Under the pieces are notes generated by a model that saw nothing but the letters and a program-made list of their open reading frames with translations, searched no databases and was not told the DNA's origin. Of a stretch of 64,000 nucleotides of DNA, positions 12,121-22,921 are shown in pieces. The translations under genes and the position numbers were made by a program. This stretch comes from Anisodus tanguticus (lineage: Eukaryota > Streptophyta > Magnoliopsida > Solanales > Solanaceae), in contig CM067550.1 of NCBI GenBank assembly GCA_034509755.1, positions 14,439,001 to 14,503,000 of the forward strand, read 5' to 3'. How positions within the stretch are numbered: the first letter of the stretch is position 1; each line of letters begins with the position of its first letter.

Positions 12121-13854
12121 TAGGCATTTGGTTATAGATTTCAAATATTTTTCACTTCATATAGAATTTATAGAGTTGGAGTTAAAAATAAAGTTTGGTT
12201 ATATTTTTTGTAAAGAATATTTGAAATAATGTTCATGCCTTGAATGTACTTGAGTACAACTTCAAAAGTGAAAAATGAGTTGAAAAATAGAGAAAATACA
12301 TTAAAACCTTCCTAAATTTGACATTTTTTTTCAAAAAGACACTTAAACTTTGCGGGGGTCCTATGACCCCGCACCTGTTCGAACTAAAATATTATTAGCT
12401 CAGTGTCAGTTTTAACCATGAGTGTGAATCTCACGCACCAATTATATTTTGCCACATAATCTCTTCTTGTTTATGCTATTTATATATCTAATTTGTTATT
12501 CATCCCTTTGAAAACTCAGAAAAAAAATCTCCAGACCCGTTTCTCTTTCTTCAGTAGCTGAGCCCCAAAATTCTTGTTTCCCCTATCTTCAAAGCTCCAC
12601 CTTCTCACCATTGTTCTTCTCCTATGTAATTTTTATTACTTCTTAATAGTGTTTTCGATTTATCTATCCTTTTTCATGAATAATGCACTATCAATTAATA
12701 TGAACTCCTAATCAGTGCCAACTTTGGTCATACAAAATGTCCTTTTGCCATTTATAGGGAGAACTTTTATTTCACTCATATTTGAAGCGTAATCATATTT
12801 ATGCTTATAAATTGATAGTTGTAGTGTTATTACTGTAGATCCGATTAGCGTATCACACTTATAGACACATTATTGCTTTATAATCCAATGTAGTTTGATT
12901 TCTGTTGCAATGTGTTCTTTAGTGTATTTTGTTTAGCTTATTTAGTTGTGTTAGCTACTACTCACTTTTGTTCGAATGCACTTTATACTGCTTTAATTCC
13001 TTATCTAAGTTTGACCGTTTATCTTGCTTTACTCTTTAGTCTTGCTTTGTTTTAATTGTCTTGCTTGTGATTATGCTTTGTCTTGAGCCGAGGTCTCCCG
13101 GAAACAACCGCTCTACCTATCAAGGTGAAAGTAAGGTCTGTGTACACTGTACCTTTTCCAGACCCCACAGTGTGTAATCTCACTGAATATGTTGTTGTTA
13201 TTGTATTTGAATAGCTTTAATCCACCAAATTAATTTTCTTGTATTGAGGAGTCCGTTGAAGGTGTTAAATCTCTGTTCTTAGATTATAAGGGTGAGAAAT
13301 TTGATGGAAGGTGATGAATTTTCGACAGAAAATCTGAGGATGGTAAGTAAAGACGGAGAAAGAAAGAAGAAAAAATAAAAATCATTTAATAATAAGAGAA
13401 AGGTACCAAAAGGATACAATTAAGAAAGAAGTTTTCTATAGTCGGGCTTGAACTTTCGGTGAAGGCAGTCCTGAGAAGAGAAGAAGAAGATATATGAAAA
13501 TAAGGAAAAAAGAAAAAAAAGTAAAAATAGTAAAAGCAATATGAGAAAAAAGAGAGTAGAAAAGTCTTTTATATAAGAAATGCTAAAAAAATTACTAAAA
13601 TTTAGTCCATTTCACGCTCATTACTAGAGTAAAACACACTCTCTATGCCACGTAGGCAAAAAAGGGTGTATTAATTACAGAAACAATGGGATCATGAGTG
13701 TATTATCTCTTGTAAAATATGTTATAAGCTGTTTTCAAATTTGAAATACAACTTCAAGTTGGATTTGAATTTTTCATAGCCAAAAATTGATTTTCAAATA
13801 AAGTGAAAATTTATTTTGAAAAAAAGTGAATAATTTTTATGGCCAAACGGGACT
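12121..13854. mobile_element. hAT-like MITE split by a later insertion
   Basis: The left arm begins TAGGCATTTGGTTATAG and continues TTTCAAATATTTTTCACTT. The right arm (about 13720-13854) ends with AAGTGAATAATTTTTATGG then CCAAACGGGACTA, its imperfect inverse. The 8-bp flanks AAATATAG and AAATACGA match at 6 of 8 places, a decayed hAT duplication. The arms alone are about 170 and 130 bp, so the central 1.4 kb (about 12300-13720) looks inserted. That insert has leader-like CT-rich sequence and a SINE but no gene I recognise. Confidence 0.5.
13082..13205 (+). mobile_element. TS-type SINE 3' fragment
   Basis: Contains GTAAGGTCTGTGTACACTGT, CCAGACCCCACAGTGTG and a TGTTGTTGTTATTG tail. This is the 3' half of the tobacco TS SINE pattern that recurs at 39969-40103 and at the 3' end of the LINE at 55442. 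The tRNA-like 5' half is missing. Confidence 0.7.
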
Positions 13855-13940
13855 AAAATACGATCGGATTAAATTAAATTAAATTAAATTAAGAGATTCT
13901 CACATTGTATGTCCACCAACCAAAATAATAGTAGACAAAT

Positions 13941-14127
13941 GTAATCAACAAAGGTTGCGGTGGAGTAGTAAGTACTCTTTAATCATTAACAAGAGGTCTT
14001 GGATTCGAGGCCCCCTGTATAAGGAGTCACCTTCGTTAGAGAGTGCTTTAACACAATGTAGGACTTTTTGACACAAATCCAAAATTAATCAGGCCCCGTA
14101 CCAGACACCAACGGGAAAATTTAAAAA
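13941..14127 (+). mobile_element. tRNA-derived SINE with 14-bp target duplication
   Basis: An A box-like segment (GGTTGCGGTGGAGTAGTAAG) and a B box-like segment (GGATTCGAGGCC) are followed by a body with AGTGCTTTAACACAATGTAGG and an A-rich tail. AATAGTAGACAAAT flanks it at 13927-13940 and 14128-14141. A second diverged copy of the same family is at about 23280-23475. Confidence 0.85.
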
Positions 14128-14370
14128 AATAGTAGACAAATATATAATTTTTATAATAGATAATATACATGAAATACATAATAGTGTATATTTTATATAT
14201 TTGACTAGCGAATGTAATTATTATTTTTACATGCTTTGATGTTTGTCATCAAATTCAATAATTTGATAAAACCTAACAAAACACAATGCATGTGCATGGG
14301 TGAAAGTTTGATTTTGATGGTCAATTCAAATAAGAATTAGGCTAGATTTCAATTTAACTCTTCCTGTGGA

Positions 14371-14722
14371 AAAAGAGAAAGGAAAGTAAATGCTGAAGAA
14401 GTGAACATATATTCTCCTTACATAGAAGGAAAGTAAATGCCGAAGAAGTGAACATATATTCTCTTCTTACATAGAAGGAAAGTAAATGATGAAGAAAAAA
14501 GGGCAGCCCAGTGCACTAAGCTCCTGCTATGCGCTGGGTCCGGAGAAGGGCCGGATCACAAGGGTCTGTTGTACGCAGTCTTACCTTGCATTTCTGCCAG
14601 AGGCTGTTTTCACGGCTTGAACCCATGACCTCCTGATCACATGACAACAACTTTACCAGTTACTCCAAGGCTCCCTTCAAAGTAAATGATGAAGAAGTGA
14701 ACATATATTCTCTTCTTACATA
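14371..14722. repeat. Tandem ~50-bp repeat interrupted by a SINE
   Basis: A unit containing GGAAAGTAAATG, GAAGAAGTGAACATATATTC and TTACATAG occurs at about 14375, 14425, 14475 and 14678. The third unit is split by the SINE at 14497-14678, whose target duplication is part of the repeat. Confidence 0.8.
14497..14678 (-). mobile_element. tRNA-derived SINE with 18-bp target duplication
   Basis: On the minus strand the A box lies in GGAGTAACTGGTAAAG and the B box in GGGTTCAAGCC. The body has CCGGACCCAGCGCATAGC and the element ends in a run of A. The flanks AAAGTAAATGATGAAGAA (14479-14496, 14679-14696) match exactly. The same SINE family recurs 5'-truncated at 46893-47016. Confidence 0.9.
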
Positions 14723-15148
14723 GTTGATGGGAAGATAAATTCCAGGTTTCCAAACCTATCATATAAGAAATCATATATGATTTACTGACTTCGAAATCTA
14801 TTATATGTAATTATTTAGTAAATTTTTTAAATATATACGACGTTTGATTACTAAGTTCATAAGAATTCACAAATTCTACAATATACCTGCCCCGGGTAAC
14901 AAAATGAACCAATTGATGTTATGTTCTAATGGAACTTAATTAGATGTGTACATTCGTACGTATGCAGGTATTTCGCTATCATAAACTGATAAACCTGCCT
15001 ATCCAACTACAAAGGAATCTCTGCACATGTTTTTTCCCTGAATAGTTTGGGTTTAGTAATCATTTAACTTCACATACTCTTTGTTTAGGTTTTACGTAAC
15101 AACATCCAGAAAAAAATAATTATACTACTTGTAATTATAATTGTATGA
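14723..15148. other. Intergenic DNA, nothing identified
   Basis: AT-rich sequence between the tandem repeat and the Gypsy element. I see no coding region and no clear element ends. Confidence 0.5.
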
Positions 15149-15506
15149 TGTAACTCAGGATTCAATTGAATCGAAAGTGACAAGAGATAGAGCCTACAGA
15201 GTAGGGGAACTGAACTACTCTTGAAAGCTTTACTCAAGAACCCTAATTGGAGCTCAAATGAACAAGAATAAGAAGAGGGAAATTGTATTTCAATATCTGA
15301 ATCAATGAATGAATTACAATTGTGAAATGATAGACTGTATAGACTAATAAAATTCTTAGCGAGAAAAGCAGTTAAAACTAACTATTGGACAGCCTGGCCA
15401 TGTGCATGTTATGCGCCTCTAATTGATCCTAATAATCTGCCAACTCAGCACTATAATTACTAACTAATCAATACGAATTAAGATGAATGAATTTTGGATC
15501 ATAACA
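15149..15506 (-). repeat. 3' LTR of Gypsy element 3
   Basis: 358 bp, plus-strand ends TGTAACTC and ATCATAACA. It matches 21213-21570 with scattered differences, about 5% by eye. Confidence 0.92.
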
Positions 15507-15519
15507 ATACTCCCCCCTT

Positions 15520-15750
15520 GAAATGATCCTTGTCCTCAAGGATGAGAACTAGAGAAATTGAAAGAGCTGAAATCTTCCTAAGTGTTGTATTCAGGTGCAG
15601 CATTAAGCCATTGAATCAGTAGCCGAGGGACAGCTTTTCCATGCTTTTGAGTCAACCTCCTATCCAGAATTACTTCAGGCTGTAAAAGAATAGGATCAGC
15701 AGTGGAGTGGATCACTGGTAGGGTGGCTGAAGCTGGTTGAGAAGCACTTT
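15520..15750 (-). pseudogene. Chromodomain remnant at the 3' end of Gypsy pol
   Basis: The minus-strand translation gives EVILDRRLTQKHGKAVP followed by LIQWLNAAPEYNT, then a stop and EDFSSFNF. This is the pattern of plant chromovirus chromodomains at the C-terminus of integrase, where the domain steers integration toward particular chromatin. A stop replaces the residue normally before the E-D of the WEDF-like motif. It is separated from the integrase C-terminal region by the antisense ORF segment at 15751-16050. Confidence 0.65.
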
Positions 15751-16080
15751 TTTAAAGCTGATGATACGAAAGTTTATTTATATACAATGGAAAGCCCCTA
15801 TAATCCATGGACGACCAGTGGAGTTCATAAAAGAAAGCAAAGAAAGGTCTGCGATAAAGTTGTCCCTTCTCTCCATATCTCTACTTACTGGTTGGGTGCA
15901 GATAAGGCTGTAATAATAACAAAGCCAGATAGAGATACTGTTCGTTCAGAATTGATTCAAATGGCGAGGACCCATGGAAAAATCCACCTTATTCATGCTC
16001 CGCACAGCAACTTGCCCGGTCAATATTATATGTCTATGCTAAACTTGGTGATCTATTATGTAAAGTGGGGTGGATCTTAG
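15751..16080 (+). other. Unassigned open coding-like segment, antisense inside the Gypsy element
   Basis: An open frame of about 110 codons on the plus strand; the first ATG is 15787 and the frame is also open upstream. It encodes a well-mixed sequence with KADDTKVYLYTMESPYNPW, VVPSLHISTYWLGADKAV and KIHLIHAPHSNLPGQ. It ends at a stop at 16078-16080, after running a short way into the antisense of integrase. On both sides the minus strand is recognisable Gypsy (integrase C-terminus ending IHPTLH; chromodomain linker at 15740), so about 300 bp looks foreign to the element. I do not recognise the family. It may be a captured host exon or a chance open frame; no start, promoter or splice site supports expression. 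Confidence 0.4.
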
Positions 16081-18760
16081 TATCAATAGGAAGAGCCAAG
16101 GTATAAGCCACAACACCAACCTTAACAGTAATATGAAATGGACCAAAGAACTTAGCTGGTAATTTCTGACAAGTATGAAATCTCAATGACAGTTGTCCAT
16201 AAGGTTGGAGCTTGATGTAAACCCAATCTCCCACCTCATAAGACCTCTCAGTTCTTTCCTTGCCTGCTTGAGTCTTCATTCTGTTTTGAGCTTTCAGCAA
16301 ATAAAACTTTAGAGTTCTCAGTGTTGCTTCTCTGGCTTGCAAACTTCTGTCCACTAGATCTAGCTGAGAATCAAATGGAAGATATGGCAACAATGGGGGA
16401 GGCTTCTGATCATAAACAGCCTCATAAGGAGTCATGTTGATATAGGAATGATAGGTAGTGTTGTACCACCATTCAGCAAGTGGTAACCATTTAGGTCGCT
16501 CCTTGGGTTTTTCACTAGTCATGCATCTCAAATAACACTTCAAACATTTATTGACAACTTCAGTCTGCCCATCAATTTGAGGATGGTAAACAGTTGAAGT
16601 TAGTAATGAGACCTTTTACAATGTGAACAACTCCTTCCAAAATCTACTGGTGAATACTGCATCTCTATCAGATATAATGGTTTTAGGCATACCATGTAAT
16701 CTGAACACTTAACTCATGAACACCTGAACAACTTCTAAAGTAGTATATGGATGTTTGAGAGTCATAAAGTGAGCAACTTTGCTGAGCCTGTCTACCACCA
16801 CAAAATAACATCTTTACCAGCAACCTTAGGCTACCATTCAATGAAATCCATAGAGATATCTTGTCAAATTTTTCCTGGGATGAGAAAAGGTTGTAATAAC
16901 CCTAGATATGCCACATTCTCAGTCTTGCATTTTTGACACACATCACAACTTCTGATGTAGGCATACACTTGTTTCATCTTCTTCCAATAAAAATTATGTC
17001 CCAACCTCTTTAGAGTAGCCGAAATGCCAGAGTGACTTCTCATAGGGCTATCATGATAGAATGCAATTAATTTCTCTCTCAATCTTGTATTAGATCCCAC
17101 CACCAACTTATCTTTCCTGCTCAAAATATCAGTACAGTATTTATAATAAGGTCGGTGACTAGTATTTGACTGCAAAGTCTGAATCAACCTCTGTAGTACT
17201 GGATTCTGCATCCAAGATGCCTTAACTTCTTCCAATAAATCAGCTTGCACACTTGAAATACTGCAAAGTTGAATAGAGTCCTCCTTCCTAGATGGGGCAT
17301 TATCAACCACATTCTCCTTGCCTTTTTTGTAGTCTATAGTGTAGTCATAGCCCAACAGTTTAACCAACTATTTATGTTGGCTAGAAGTTGTGATCCTTTG
17401 CTCTAAGAGATATTTAAGACTATGATGATCAATCTTAATGGTGAATTGTCTGCCCAAAAGATATGGCCTCCATCAGCTATAACCAAAGCTAAGAGCTCTC
17501 TTTCATAGACATATAGAGCCTTATTTCTATCAGATAATCCCCTTGTTAAAGAAGGCAATAGGTCTGTTGTTCTGAACTAGGACAACACCAATACCATCAC
17601 CAGAAGCATCTATCTCAATAATAAACTCTTTTGAAAAATCAGGAAGGGCCAATACAGGTGCATCAGTGAAGACTTTCTTGAGTTCTTTAAAAGCTGTAAC
17701 AACTATTGTATCCCATTTGAAATTACTCTTCTTCAAGAGGTTGTTTAAAGGTCTTGCAATACAACCATAACCTCTTATGAACCTCCTATAATAACCAGCC
17801 AATCCAAGGAACCCTCTCAACCCTTTAAGACTAGTAGGTTGAGGCCAATTTTAACACAACATCCACCTTGTGGTTATCCATAGATAATCCTTCTTGAGAG
17901 ATGATATGACCTAAGTAGTCAATCTGCGACATCCCAAATCCACACTTGCTCTTCTTAACAAATAGCACATGTGACCTCAACAGTTTGAAAGCCTCATGTA
18001 GATGAGTTAGATGATCTGCCCATATTTTGATATATATGAGGATATCATCAAAGAATACTATGATGAATTTCCTGAGATAAGCGTGAAAAATTTAGTTCAT
18101 AAGGCTTTGAAAAGTAGAAGGAGCATTAGTAAGGCCAAATGACATCACTAAGAACTCATAGTGGCCATGGTGAGTTCTAAAATCAGTCTTAGGTATGTCA
18201 TTTTCACACATTCTGATTTGGTGATAGCATGACCTTAAATCCAATTTAGAGAAGTACTTAGCATCATGTAATTCATCTAACAGTTCCTCAATTACAGGTA
18301 TAGGAAACTTATCTTTAATGGTGCACTTATTCAACTCTCTATAATTCACACATATTCTCCATGAACCATCATTCTTCTTCACCATCACAATAGGTGATGA
18401 ATAAGGACTAGTGTTATATCTGATAACTCCAGCATCCATCATCTCATCCACCAACTTCTCAATTTCATCGTTCTGAACTGTTGGATACCTAAAGGGCCTG
18501 ATACTTATAGGAGAAGTTCATTCCTTCAATATTATCTTGTGATCATGAATTCTGGTAGGTGGTAATTCAGTAGGGATTTCAAATAAGTCACTATACTCCT
18601 CCAAGATTTTCTGTAACCCCTCATCCTTCTCACTGTTACCATCCATATACATCAACTCCCCTATACCTACTTGACTTTGTTCCTTTTGAAACATTCCCAC
18701 AGAGATCATGCATAATTCAGGTGGTTTGGCTAGTAGTTTCTCTATCTGATCTGCTTGCAC
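16051..18760 (-). pseudogene. Gypsy pol remnants: RT, RNase H, integrase (element 3)
   Basis: From right to left: the pre-RT segment (18518-18760) with EEYSDLFEIPTELPPTRIHDH; RT (18092-18454) with SPIVMVKKNDGSWRICVNYR, KLDLRSCYHQIRM and MSFGLTNAPSTFQSLMN; the catalytic block just beyond a stop, with IVFFDDILIYIK (about 18030-18060); and RNase H (17530-17820) with FLGLAGYYRRFI and IEIDASGDGIGVVL. The integrase zinc-binding region (16864-17367) has HDSPMRSHSGISATLKR and CDVCQKCK; the integrase C-terminal region (16034-16543) has EWWYNTTYHSYINMTPYEAV and KFFGPF. Several in-frame stops and frameshifts make it non-functional. Confidence 0.88.
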
Positions 18761-18779
18761 CAGTTATGCTACTGGTGGT

Positions 18780-20219
18780 TTCATTCCTCTTAATGTCACC
18801 TTATGGCCCATAATAGTGAACTCCATTCTTAATTGCCTGAAGTTTCACATAACATCTCCCAAGGTTGCCAACCACTGAATCCCAAGCACCATGTTACATC
18901 CTCCTATAGGCAAGACCAACATATCTGAGTCAAAAGAAACCCCTTGCATATTTCACATCAACCCTTTACATATATAATTGCTATAAACTTTCTTTACATC
19001 AGCAACTGAGACAGGAAAAAGTGCAATGATAGTCAAAACACACCCTAGTTTCTTGGCAGTGTTCCGGTTAGAGATGGTAGTGGATCCTGGACCCGGTGGA
19101 TCCAGATCTGTTTTATAGGATATGAATCTTTAAAATTTGGACCCGATGGATCCGGATCGGACCCGGATTCATTTCTGATGGATCGGATCTGGATTTGAAT
19201 CTTGTATTTGAGATCCGTATCCGGTCCAAATTCGACCCGTGGATCCATTTTTTATTAAATATATTCATAACCTAGAATGTAATTTTATAAGTATTTTTTT
19301 AAATTTGCTAAGCACATCCTTGCAAGTTTAATTCTTAAAACAAGTTTAATTTATTCCCGCGTTAACTCAAAAACCAAAAAATAAAGAGGTAACTTCGATA
19401 ATAAAATCAATATTATATTAGTGAATGACTAACATCTCCATAGACAAGTAGTTAAAATTATATTCACTTCATTTGTGAAGATTCCAAGCACATGCAAGTT
19501 CTGCATTGTGGAAATACTAGTCAGCATTTTCCACAACTATTGTCATTGTCCAACATTTTCAATTAATAGCTTACAATCAAAACGAGACAACGAACAAAAT
19601 ATCTCATATGAACATTTCAAAATTGAAACACAGTAAACTATTAGCTAAGTAAAAATCGTTTGTCAGTTCAAAAGAAAAATTCTTAGCAAGGTTACATTCT
19701 TAGAAAGACAATTTTTTTTACATGAGGATCCAGATCCGATCAGTGGACCCGGTGGATCCTATGGATCCGGATTTGGATCTGATTTTTATGGACCCGATGG
19801 ATCTGGATCCAGATATGAAAAACGGATCTGGATCTGGATCAAGTAGGATCCGGTCCAGATTCAATCCGTTGCCATCCTTAGTTCCGGTCCAAGAAATTAT
19901 GAGTGCTATTAGTGTCCATCAAAATATGAATTGCCTTTCCTTTGACAGTGATAGTAACTCTCATAGTCCTGAAATCATGGATTCCATTTATTGCATCTAC
20001 TGATACATGAGGTAATATGGATCCCTCATCATCAGTTTCTAACCCTTGCCTAATCATAGACAAATATTGAGCAGGATCTATGGTCATTTCATCCAATTCA
20101 GTGATTTCATCATCTTTATCCACCTCCATAGAGAACAATTGTCTTATGTTCTTACAAACATGGCCAAAAGTATATTTCTCATCACAATTAAAGCATAAAC
20201 CTTTACTCCTCTTATCCAT
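18780..20219 (-). pseudogene. Gypsy gag zinc knuckle and aspartic protease, split by hAT insert
   Basis: The 19878-20219 frame carries a knuckle-like GLCFNCDEKYTFGHVC and then the protease signature region HILMDTNSTHNFLD, where the canonical D-S/T-G has become D-T-N. The protease then continues on the far side of the insertion (19060 downward) with KKLGCVLTII and IGGCNMVLGIQWL. Removing 19069-19880 and one copy of the 8-bp duplication joins the two parts in frame, so the insertion is younger than the protease reading frame. Confidence 0.8.
19069..19880. mobile_element. hAT-like non-autonomous element with GGATCC-rich subterminal repeats
   Basis: 812 bp flanked by the perfect 8-bp duplication GTTCCGGT (19061-19068, 19881-19888). 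The imperfect terminal inverted repeats are TAGAGATGGTAG and, inverted, TAAGGATGGCAA. Both ends (about 19080-19250 and 19725-19875) are packed with GGATCC/GGATCTGG-type repeats in opposite orientation. The 8-bp duplication and the TAG.GATGGCA ends are typical of hAT elements. The interior is AT-rich and non-coding, so it depends on a transposase elsewhere. Confidence 0.88.
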
Positions 20220-20559
20220 CTCAGTAGGGGTGATAAGTTTGTCTTTTCTATGGGGTGGTTTGGGTCCAACAACAGTGTTAGTTTGAGGTTTGTAAGGGTT
20301 TGAACTTGGTTTATAAGCTTGATTCTGATTTTAAGAGAAAGAAGAACCAGTATGAAAAGAAGGATTTACATTTGAGAATTTTATGGTATTCTTTGGATTA
20401 GGAAGCATTTAAGTGAATAACTGTTCTTGTACTACAATTATTTATTCTTGAATCTTGGCTAAATTAACAACCTTGGCCAGAGTTCTAGGGCCCAACATCT
20501 TAACAGTCAACTCAATTTCAGGCTTTAAGCCCCTCACAAAACAACATACCCTTCTAATA

Positions 20560-21180
20560 ATTCAACTCTAGTCAACAATTCATCAAATATATCTACATAT
20601 TCCTGAACATAATTTACCCGTTTTAAGTCCTTGAGATCTCCCATGGGGTCATCAAATAACTCCTCCCCAAATCTGGCATATAAGCATCTCACATACTCCC
20701 TCCATCTTGGTCATTCTCTAGTCAATATGATCTTCATATAGGATTGATGTCATTGCAAAGCTTTAACCTCCAATCTACATGAAGCCATTTTCACCTTAGC
20801 ACTTTCCTCTATTTCTTCTACGTCAAAAAATTGGTCATATTTGTACAACTAATCTTTCAACCCTTGACCATTAAATTTTGGGAATTCTAGTTGATATTTT
20901 CGATTGACGGTTTCATATCTATCCTGTCTATAATGGCCACCTTCTGGAATCCTGTCATTTTCATGACCATTATTCTCTGGAATTGCAGGACCATTTGTTG
21001 GAGCTACAACATTGCCCAACAACATACGTTTGATCTCATTCATAGCTTGCGCAACTCTGTCATCAACTACTGCCCTTATTTCTGCAACTGAATTCACTAC
21101 TCCTTCCATGGAGTTTTTGAGAGAATCCACTTATTTTCGTAACTCATGCATTCTTGTGTTGTGATCACCCATTTGCATAG
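20560..21180 (-). pseudogene. Gypsy gag remnant (element 3)
   Basis: The start region lies just inside the right LTR (MQMGDHNTRMHELRK, then a stop). The 20849-21130 frame has a coiled-coil-like N-terminus (NSMEGVVNSVAEIRAVVDDR) and YQLEFPKFNGQGLKD. It is followed after a stop by matrix/capsid-like VKMASCRLEV and REYVRCLYARFGEELFDDP. Several stops interrupt it. This matches the typical Gypsy gag layout. Confidence 0.75.
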
Positions 21181-21212
21181 GTCGGAAGATCATATTGCTC
21201 TGATACCAATGG

Positions 21213-21570
21213 TGTAACTCATGATTCAATTGAATCGAAAGTGACAAGAGATAGAGCCTAAAAAGTAGGGAAACTGAACTACTTTTGAAAGCTTTACTCA
21301 AGAACCCTAATTGGAGCTCAAATGAACAAGAATAGGAAGAGTGAAATTGTATTTCAATATCTGAATCAATGAATGAATTACAATTGTGAAATGATAGACT
21401 ATATAGACTAATACAATTCTTGGCGGAGAAAGCAGTTAAAACTAATTATAGGACAACTTGGTCATGCGCAGGTCATGTGCCTCTAACTGATCCTAACAAC
21501 CTGCCAACTCAACACTACAATTACTAACTAATCAATACGAATTAAGCTAAATGAATTCTGTATCATAACA
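21213..21570 (-). repeat. 5' LTR of Gypsy element 3
   Basis: 358-bp partner of 15149-15506, abutting the primer-binding site (GGTATCAGAGC at 21187-21210 on the minus strand). Confidence 0.92.
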
Positions 21571-21974
21571 TTGTCTAAACTAAATTAGCTAGGATTCAAT
21601 CGATCTGTACTTGTGTTGTAAACAATTGAATTGATGCACCTCATCCAGAAGATAATTGCGTATTCAACGCCATAATATTATAATAAACTGGCAGCTTGAT
21701 CCAATTTTCTCACCTTAATATATGCTCTTTATTATCTGATTGGAACAAATAATGAATATTTAATATTATGATCATGTCACGGGCATATCCATCTGAGTAA
21801 TGGATTATGGACTTCCTGATAAATCAGTAAGAAATCAATCTTCCTGAGAATAAAACAAAATAAAATGTGATCCTCAAAGGCTCAAACTACATGCTTTTAT
21901 CATATATATGATAATGATGCGGCCGAGATAAAAATAAAATTCCATGTTCCTTTAGTTTCTAAAATCTTGATGAG

Positions 21975-22916
21975 TATGGGTGAGCACGGGTACAGGGTAC
22001 CCAGATACCCGACCGGAACCGACACTAACGGGTAGGTTCCGGGTAGATATATTATAATAATGGGTAGGTTCCGAGTAGTAAATTAGGAACCGATCAATGT
22101 CGGGTCCGGTTCTTGTTCCGGCAAATAGAGACAAGGCACCCGGACCCGGAACCGATACCCGGGATCTATTACTTCTTGGTCATGTGATGACTCACATAAA
22201 CAATGTGCAGCTCACTCTCAATCCTGACATTGATGATAGGCCAATTTAGACAGTAGAACGGAAAGGAAATTTCATTGTGGATTCTACTTGGCACCTTCTG
22301 AAGAAGAAAAAATCAAGTTTTAGATAAATATCATGACTTGGCATAAAATTATGCCTTTCAGTATGAATTTCATTCTATGAAGGACGGTGAGAGACATAAT
22401 TCCTACTGATGCTAAAAATGATAAAATGGAAATTGATATACCTTCAAAGTGTCGTCGTTGAAGAATTCCGAAAAAAAGAGAACTTGAACATCTATTTTGC
22501 GCAGAAAATTATTCCTAAGAAATATGGAAGATCTTGTGTGGTGGCCCTATTGGCATCCCCTGTACCAACATACCATTGAAGCAACTATGATGAACTGGTG
22601 GTAATGGAAAATTAAAATTTCCAGTGTTGTTGTTCATGGTGAAGTGCATCCCTACAATGATTGTTTGAGAATTGTGGAGGGTAAAGTGTGGAGCCAAATA
22701 TGGCAAAAAGAGACATAATATTCAGAGGTTAATTAGTTTTATCTCTACCCATTTACAGGGTACCCGAGAACCTACCCGGAACCGCAGGGTCCGGGTAGGT
22801 TCCGGGTAATGATTGCTACGGGTAGGTTCCGGATAGTAAATTTAGGAACCGATCTTTTACTGGGTAGGGTCCGAGTAGTTCAAAAAAGTTAGGGTACCAG
22901 GACCCGCTCACTCCTA
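21975..22916. mobile_element. Second hAT-like non-autonomous element
   Basis: The ends TATGGGTGAGCACGGGTAC and, inverted, TAGGAGTGAGCGGGTCC are flanked by ATGAG (21970-21974, 22917-22921). Subterminal GGGTAGGTTCCGGGTA repeats sit at both ends (about 21980-22160 and 22750-22890) in mirrored orientation, with a non-coding core. Only 5 bp of the expected 8-bp hAT duplication are clear, so the superfamily is inferred from layout. Confidence 0.7.
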
Positions 22917-22921
22917 ATGAG

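Larger units (their letters stand above)
15149..21570 (-). mobile_element. Ty3/Gypsy LTR retrotransposon, defective, with nested insert
   Basis: 358-bp LTRs at 15149-15506 and 21213-21570 enclose a minus-strand Gypsy pol in the order protease, RT, RNase H, integrase. The primer-binding site TGGTATCAGAGC (initiator-Met) sits next to the right LTR, and a polypurine tract AAGGGGGGAGTAT next to the left one. The flanking 5-mers (TATGA, TTGTC) do not match, so the target duplication is lost or the copy is recombined. Chromodomain-like residues (DRRLTQKHGKAVP, LIQWLN) near 15600-15670 place it with the chromovirus side of Gypsy. It contains a hAT-like insertion (19069-19880) and an unexplained antisense segment (about 15751-16050). 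Confidence 0.93.

Noticed and set aside
14371..14722. CRISPR-like array
   Set aside because: The units are contiguous without spacers, and the genome is plant nuclear.
20891..21091. Plus-strand open frame opposite Gypsy gag
   Set aside because: Shadow of the gag coding strand.
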